From Melampsora larici-populina 98AG31 (Eukaryota > Basidiomycota > Pucciniomycetes > Pucciniales > Melampsoraceae): a stretch of DNA of 64,000 nt. Made by a program: the position numbers and the translations under genes. Under the pieces are notes generated by a model. The model did no database searches, was not told the origin of the DNA, and saw only the letters and a list, made by a program, of their open reading frames with translations. How positions within the stretch are numbered: position 1 is the first letter of the stretch; the number at the start of each line of letters is the position of its first letter. Shown piece after piece: positions 61,370 to 64,000 of the stretch. The DNA lies in assembly GCF_000204055.1 (NCBI RefSeq), contig NW_006768778.1, positions 1,488,095 to 1,552,094 of the forward strand, in the 5' to 3' direction.

Positions 61370-63268
61370 ATGTCTACAGAAGTCAATAATATGCAAGGGT
61401 GGATGAATGGTAGTGAGTGTTTTATCTTTGCTCTGGCTCATTAGTTGTACTGATTTCCCCATCTCTCAGTCTTTGAAGACCCCCCTGTCTTACGAAATGG
61501 ACATGATGCGCCAGCTCGTCAGGCTGGCGATAACTTGCTGGAACGTCCGGGAACTGCAGGCCGTGCTCGATTTGACCTAGCGCATGAAGTGACTGTACGG
61601 ATCGCTTTCAAGATCAGTTTTGAGGAAACCAAAGAGCAGCCATGTGTCCGTATAGGGGGGACAAAGAAGGCTCCGAAAAAGACGATCAAGACAGTCGATT
61701 CCCGACACTTTCACAATGGATCGGGACGTTCCATCAAGACCTGCTTATTTGGCAAGAGCTTAAATGACTTCAAGGCTCTGTGTGGTGACGCAGTCAATGA
61801 AATCAAGACTGGAATGAAAGAAGTGGTACTGAACGGTCACCTCGCCCAAGGCTTGATATGGAAGGCAACCATTGGCAAGAAAAAACTACCCCTCGATTCG
61901 TTTGAGGATTGGCAGGAGTTTGTGCTTTGCCTCGATCGCTCGAAATCACGCACTGGCAAATTAGATATCTGTAGCCCAAACGAAGCCCAAAAAAAGAAAC
62001 AAGTTGATAATGTGAGCCGATATTTTCACTCACCTATCAAAACTATATTCATACTAAATTTCCTCACAACTGATCCAGGATGAGGCGGCCGATGGGCTTA
62101 TTGCAAAGGACACGGCGGGAAACAAAACATCTCACAATCAAGAATTGATCAAGGAGAACTTGGTGAGGGTACTTGGTTTCATATGTTTTAGCTCACCCCT
62201 CTGATCTCTTTGGTTTCCATCATTAGGAACAAAAGAAGATGTTGGCCCGTTATACGGCCTCAAACAAATTAGTTGAACGTTATGGGCAGACCGGCACTGC
62301 TGGCGGAGATGGAGCAGTTTTGACATCCCCCTGGGACCCGAACTTCAAATATCGATTCTCTTTTGAAGCGTGCTCTGTATGGGCCAAAGAAATTGTAAGT
62401 ATTTTACTTTATTCTTGAGTCTGATTCGACTTTTAACATTTCTTACTGTTCCTCATAGGCTGAAGGCCAAGCAACACTTGACATGCCACCCGACTGTCCT
62501 GATTACCGCCGATCAATGAAACGCACCAGATTTGATAAGAACACAAGTTCAGCTAAAAGATATCAGATTCATTCGGCTGAATTTCAGCGTCAACGTGAAG
62601 CCACTGAAGAATCCCCTTCAACTCGTGGGAAAAAGACCAACTTGGATATGCGATTACCAGCTTTGACCAAAACTCCCGACTCAAAATCACAAATAAAGTT
62701 GGCCCCAGGTGAGTTCCTTTGATTTATCATCGAGCAAACTCCTTACTATGCTAATCACAAATGCTATTTACACATCAGGCTGCGAGCATCATCAATCACA
62801 TATTGACCCGTCATTTTCCAAAAAGAATTTCATTGACCTAGCTGCATCCTCAGATATCGAGGATGAAACCAAAGTGTCTGATGTCCACACTTCCGATGAT
62901 ATCTGGAGCTCAGAGGATATCGAGATCATTACGGGCAGGCCAACACCCTTTGACAAGTTTTTGGCTTCCGCCGGTATCAAACAACCTGTTGATGAAATCA
63001 GGAATGTACTTTTTAACGCAGGAATCAAAACCTGGACTGATCTATTACCCTCAATCTCAGTGACCGAATCGTCTGTGATGGCTTTGGGAATTGACAAAAT
63101 TGCTGCTGGAATGCTACTTGCAGCAGCAAGTGCGCGTCAAGCAAGCATATTGGGTAAGTTGTTTCCCTTATGGCTTAAAATCATTTCGTTGGTGAAAAAT
63201 ATCGGACTGACCATCTCCCACTGATGTTTTCAGCGCGCTTTCAAAAGTCAGTAAAAAAACAATCCTAA
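61370..63268 (+). CDS. Seven-exon gene, 495 aa, unrecognised family
   Basis: Exons 61370-61412, 61470-62002, 62079-62162, 62227-62394, 62459-62708, 62779-63153 and 63234-63268 total 1,488 bases (496 codons with stop), all with GT-AG borders and consistent phase. Starts MSTEVNNMQGWMNG. The N-terminal 190 residues look folded (RFDLAHEVTVRIAFKISFEE; SGRSIKTCLFGKSLNDFKAL). A polar linker follows, then a C-terminal helical unit (PFDKFLASAGIKQPVDEIRN; GIKTWTDLLPSISV; MALGIDKIAAGMLLAAASAR) that resembles a SAM-like helical bundle. The last exon is short and basic (ARFQKSVKKQS). I cannot name the family. Its repeat-rich surroundings make a transposon-associated or multicopy gene possible. The hairpin array begins 240 bases downstream. 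Confidence 0.7.
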
Positions 63269-63506
63269 TTACTTGATGCTATCAAACCCTTTGTGCTGGA
63301 TAGAGTTCAATTATCTCAAAAATATACAAAACTTGTTTAAATTGGCTCTTTTCGTAGTCCCCTAAAAAGATATCGTAATATCCTACCTTTGAAATCAGAA
63401 AAATGTTGGTATTCTTCCCCATCAAAGCCATTGAGCCCAGTCTTGAGAGATCCGTGAGCAAATTGATTAGATCAAGTGAGAAACAATATCCTGAAAACCT
63501 AAAACA

Positions 63507-63812
63507 ACTATCGTTCTTTGATTGTTCTCCAAGAACGATAGTCAATCGTTGTTCTTTATTATCAAAATCTTTGAATCTTTGACACGACTATCGTTCTTTG
63601 AGAACAATCAAAGAACGATAGTCGATAGTCGTTCACTATTATCGATATATTTGAATGTTGTCAAACTGTGCGTTCTCTTACATAGTTGTTCATTATTATC
63701 GATATCTTTGAATCTTTTCAAACTGTGCGTTCTCTTGCATAGTTGTTCATCATTATCGATGTCTTTAAATCTTTGACACGACTATCGTTCTTTGAGAACA
63801 ATCAAAAATACC
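63507..63812. repeat. Hairpin-rich tandem repeat array
   Basis: Hairpin 1: ACTATCGTTCTT at 63507-63518 pairs with 63531-63542. Hairpin 2: a perfect 17-base stem at 63585-63601 and 63608-63624 (CGACTATCGTTCTTTGA) with loop GAACAA. A 57-base unit repeats at 63628 and 63685, with a partial copy at 63742. The array closes with a third hairpin-like start near 63779 whose right arm is incomplete. Beyond 63812 the sequence is A/T-rich without a gene. Confidence 0.75.
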
Positions 63813-64000
63813 GATTAGATTATTTGAATTAATAGAATCACAACTAGGGATTCAAATCAAATGGATGTCATATTTCTTAAAACGAACACCGAAAACAAAA
63901 TTGAAACCTCTAAGTTGTTCTTCTTTGATGAAGGATCTTTATCATTCTGTAAAGTGGCTCAAGTTGTCTCATTTTAGGCAAGTGTTCAGTGAGGAAGAAA

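Overview
The window looks like nuclear DNA from a filamentous basidiomycete, most likely a rust fungus (Pucciniales, Melampsora/Puccinia-like). The host genes are cut by many short introns of about 50-90 bases with GT-AG borders. There is a chitin synthase with a myosin-motor domain, and GCM-zinc-finger Mutator-like elements of a type I associate with rust genomes. The taxonomic call is an inference. Much of the sequence is repeat-derived, and a run of 100 Ns (14912-15011) marks an assembly gap.

Layout. 1-6221 (minus): a large MULE/GCM transposase-like gene that runs off the left edge. One of its introns holds a complete Tc1/IS630-type DNA transposon (2056-4904) with ~40-bp terminal inverted repeats, a TA duplication and an intact four-exon transposase. 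7524-9602 (plus): a multi-exon seven-pass-type membrane protein. 9.9-16.1 kb: mostly decayed repeats, a hairpin element, a MULE-type zinc-finger ORF and the gap. 16147-17292 (minus): unknown three-exon gene. 19405-26151 (minus): ten-exon class V-type chitin synthase of 2,028 aa. 26.2-29.8 kb: no convincing gene.

29.8-48.1 kb holds four paralogous wax-synthase-like (MBOAT) genes. Copies 1-3 are on the minus strand (copy 1 is a 5'-truncated pseudogene) and copy 4 is inverted on the plus strand. Between them lie an orphan two-exon gene, the chaperonin subunit CCT3, a mitochondrial ribosomal protein S21 gene in divergent orientation to CCT3, and an unknown two-exon gene. 48995-49517: a Zim17/Hep1-type DNL zinc finger gene. 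49.6-58.6 kb: a tandem segmental duplication carrying two copies of a five-exon gene with an N-terminal signal-like peptide and a C-terminal RING. Copy A is open throughout; copy B has lost the second half of its RING to a one-base insertion. 58.6-60 kb: a hairpin MITE and a mosaic of tandem repeats. 61370-63268 (plus): a seven-exon gene of an unrecognised family. The right end is a hairpin-rich repeat array.

Housekeeping functions here (cell-wall synthesis, protein folding, mitochondrial translation and import) are unrelated to each other. The dynamic part is the repeat and duplication biology: nested transposons, MBOAT amplification with pseudogenisation and inversion, and the RING-gene duplication. 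Exon joins were placed by hand from splice signals, reading frame and paralogue comparison. Those stated as summing to an exact multiple of three are the most reliable.
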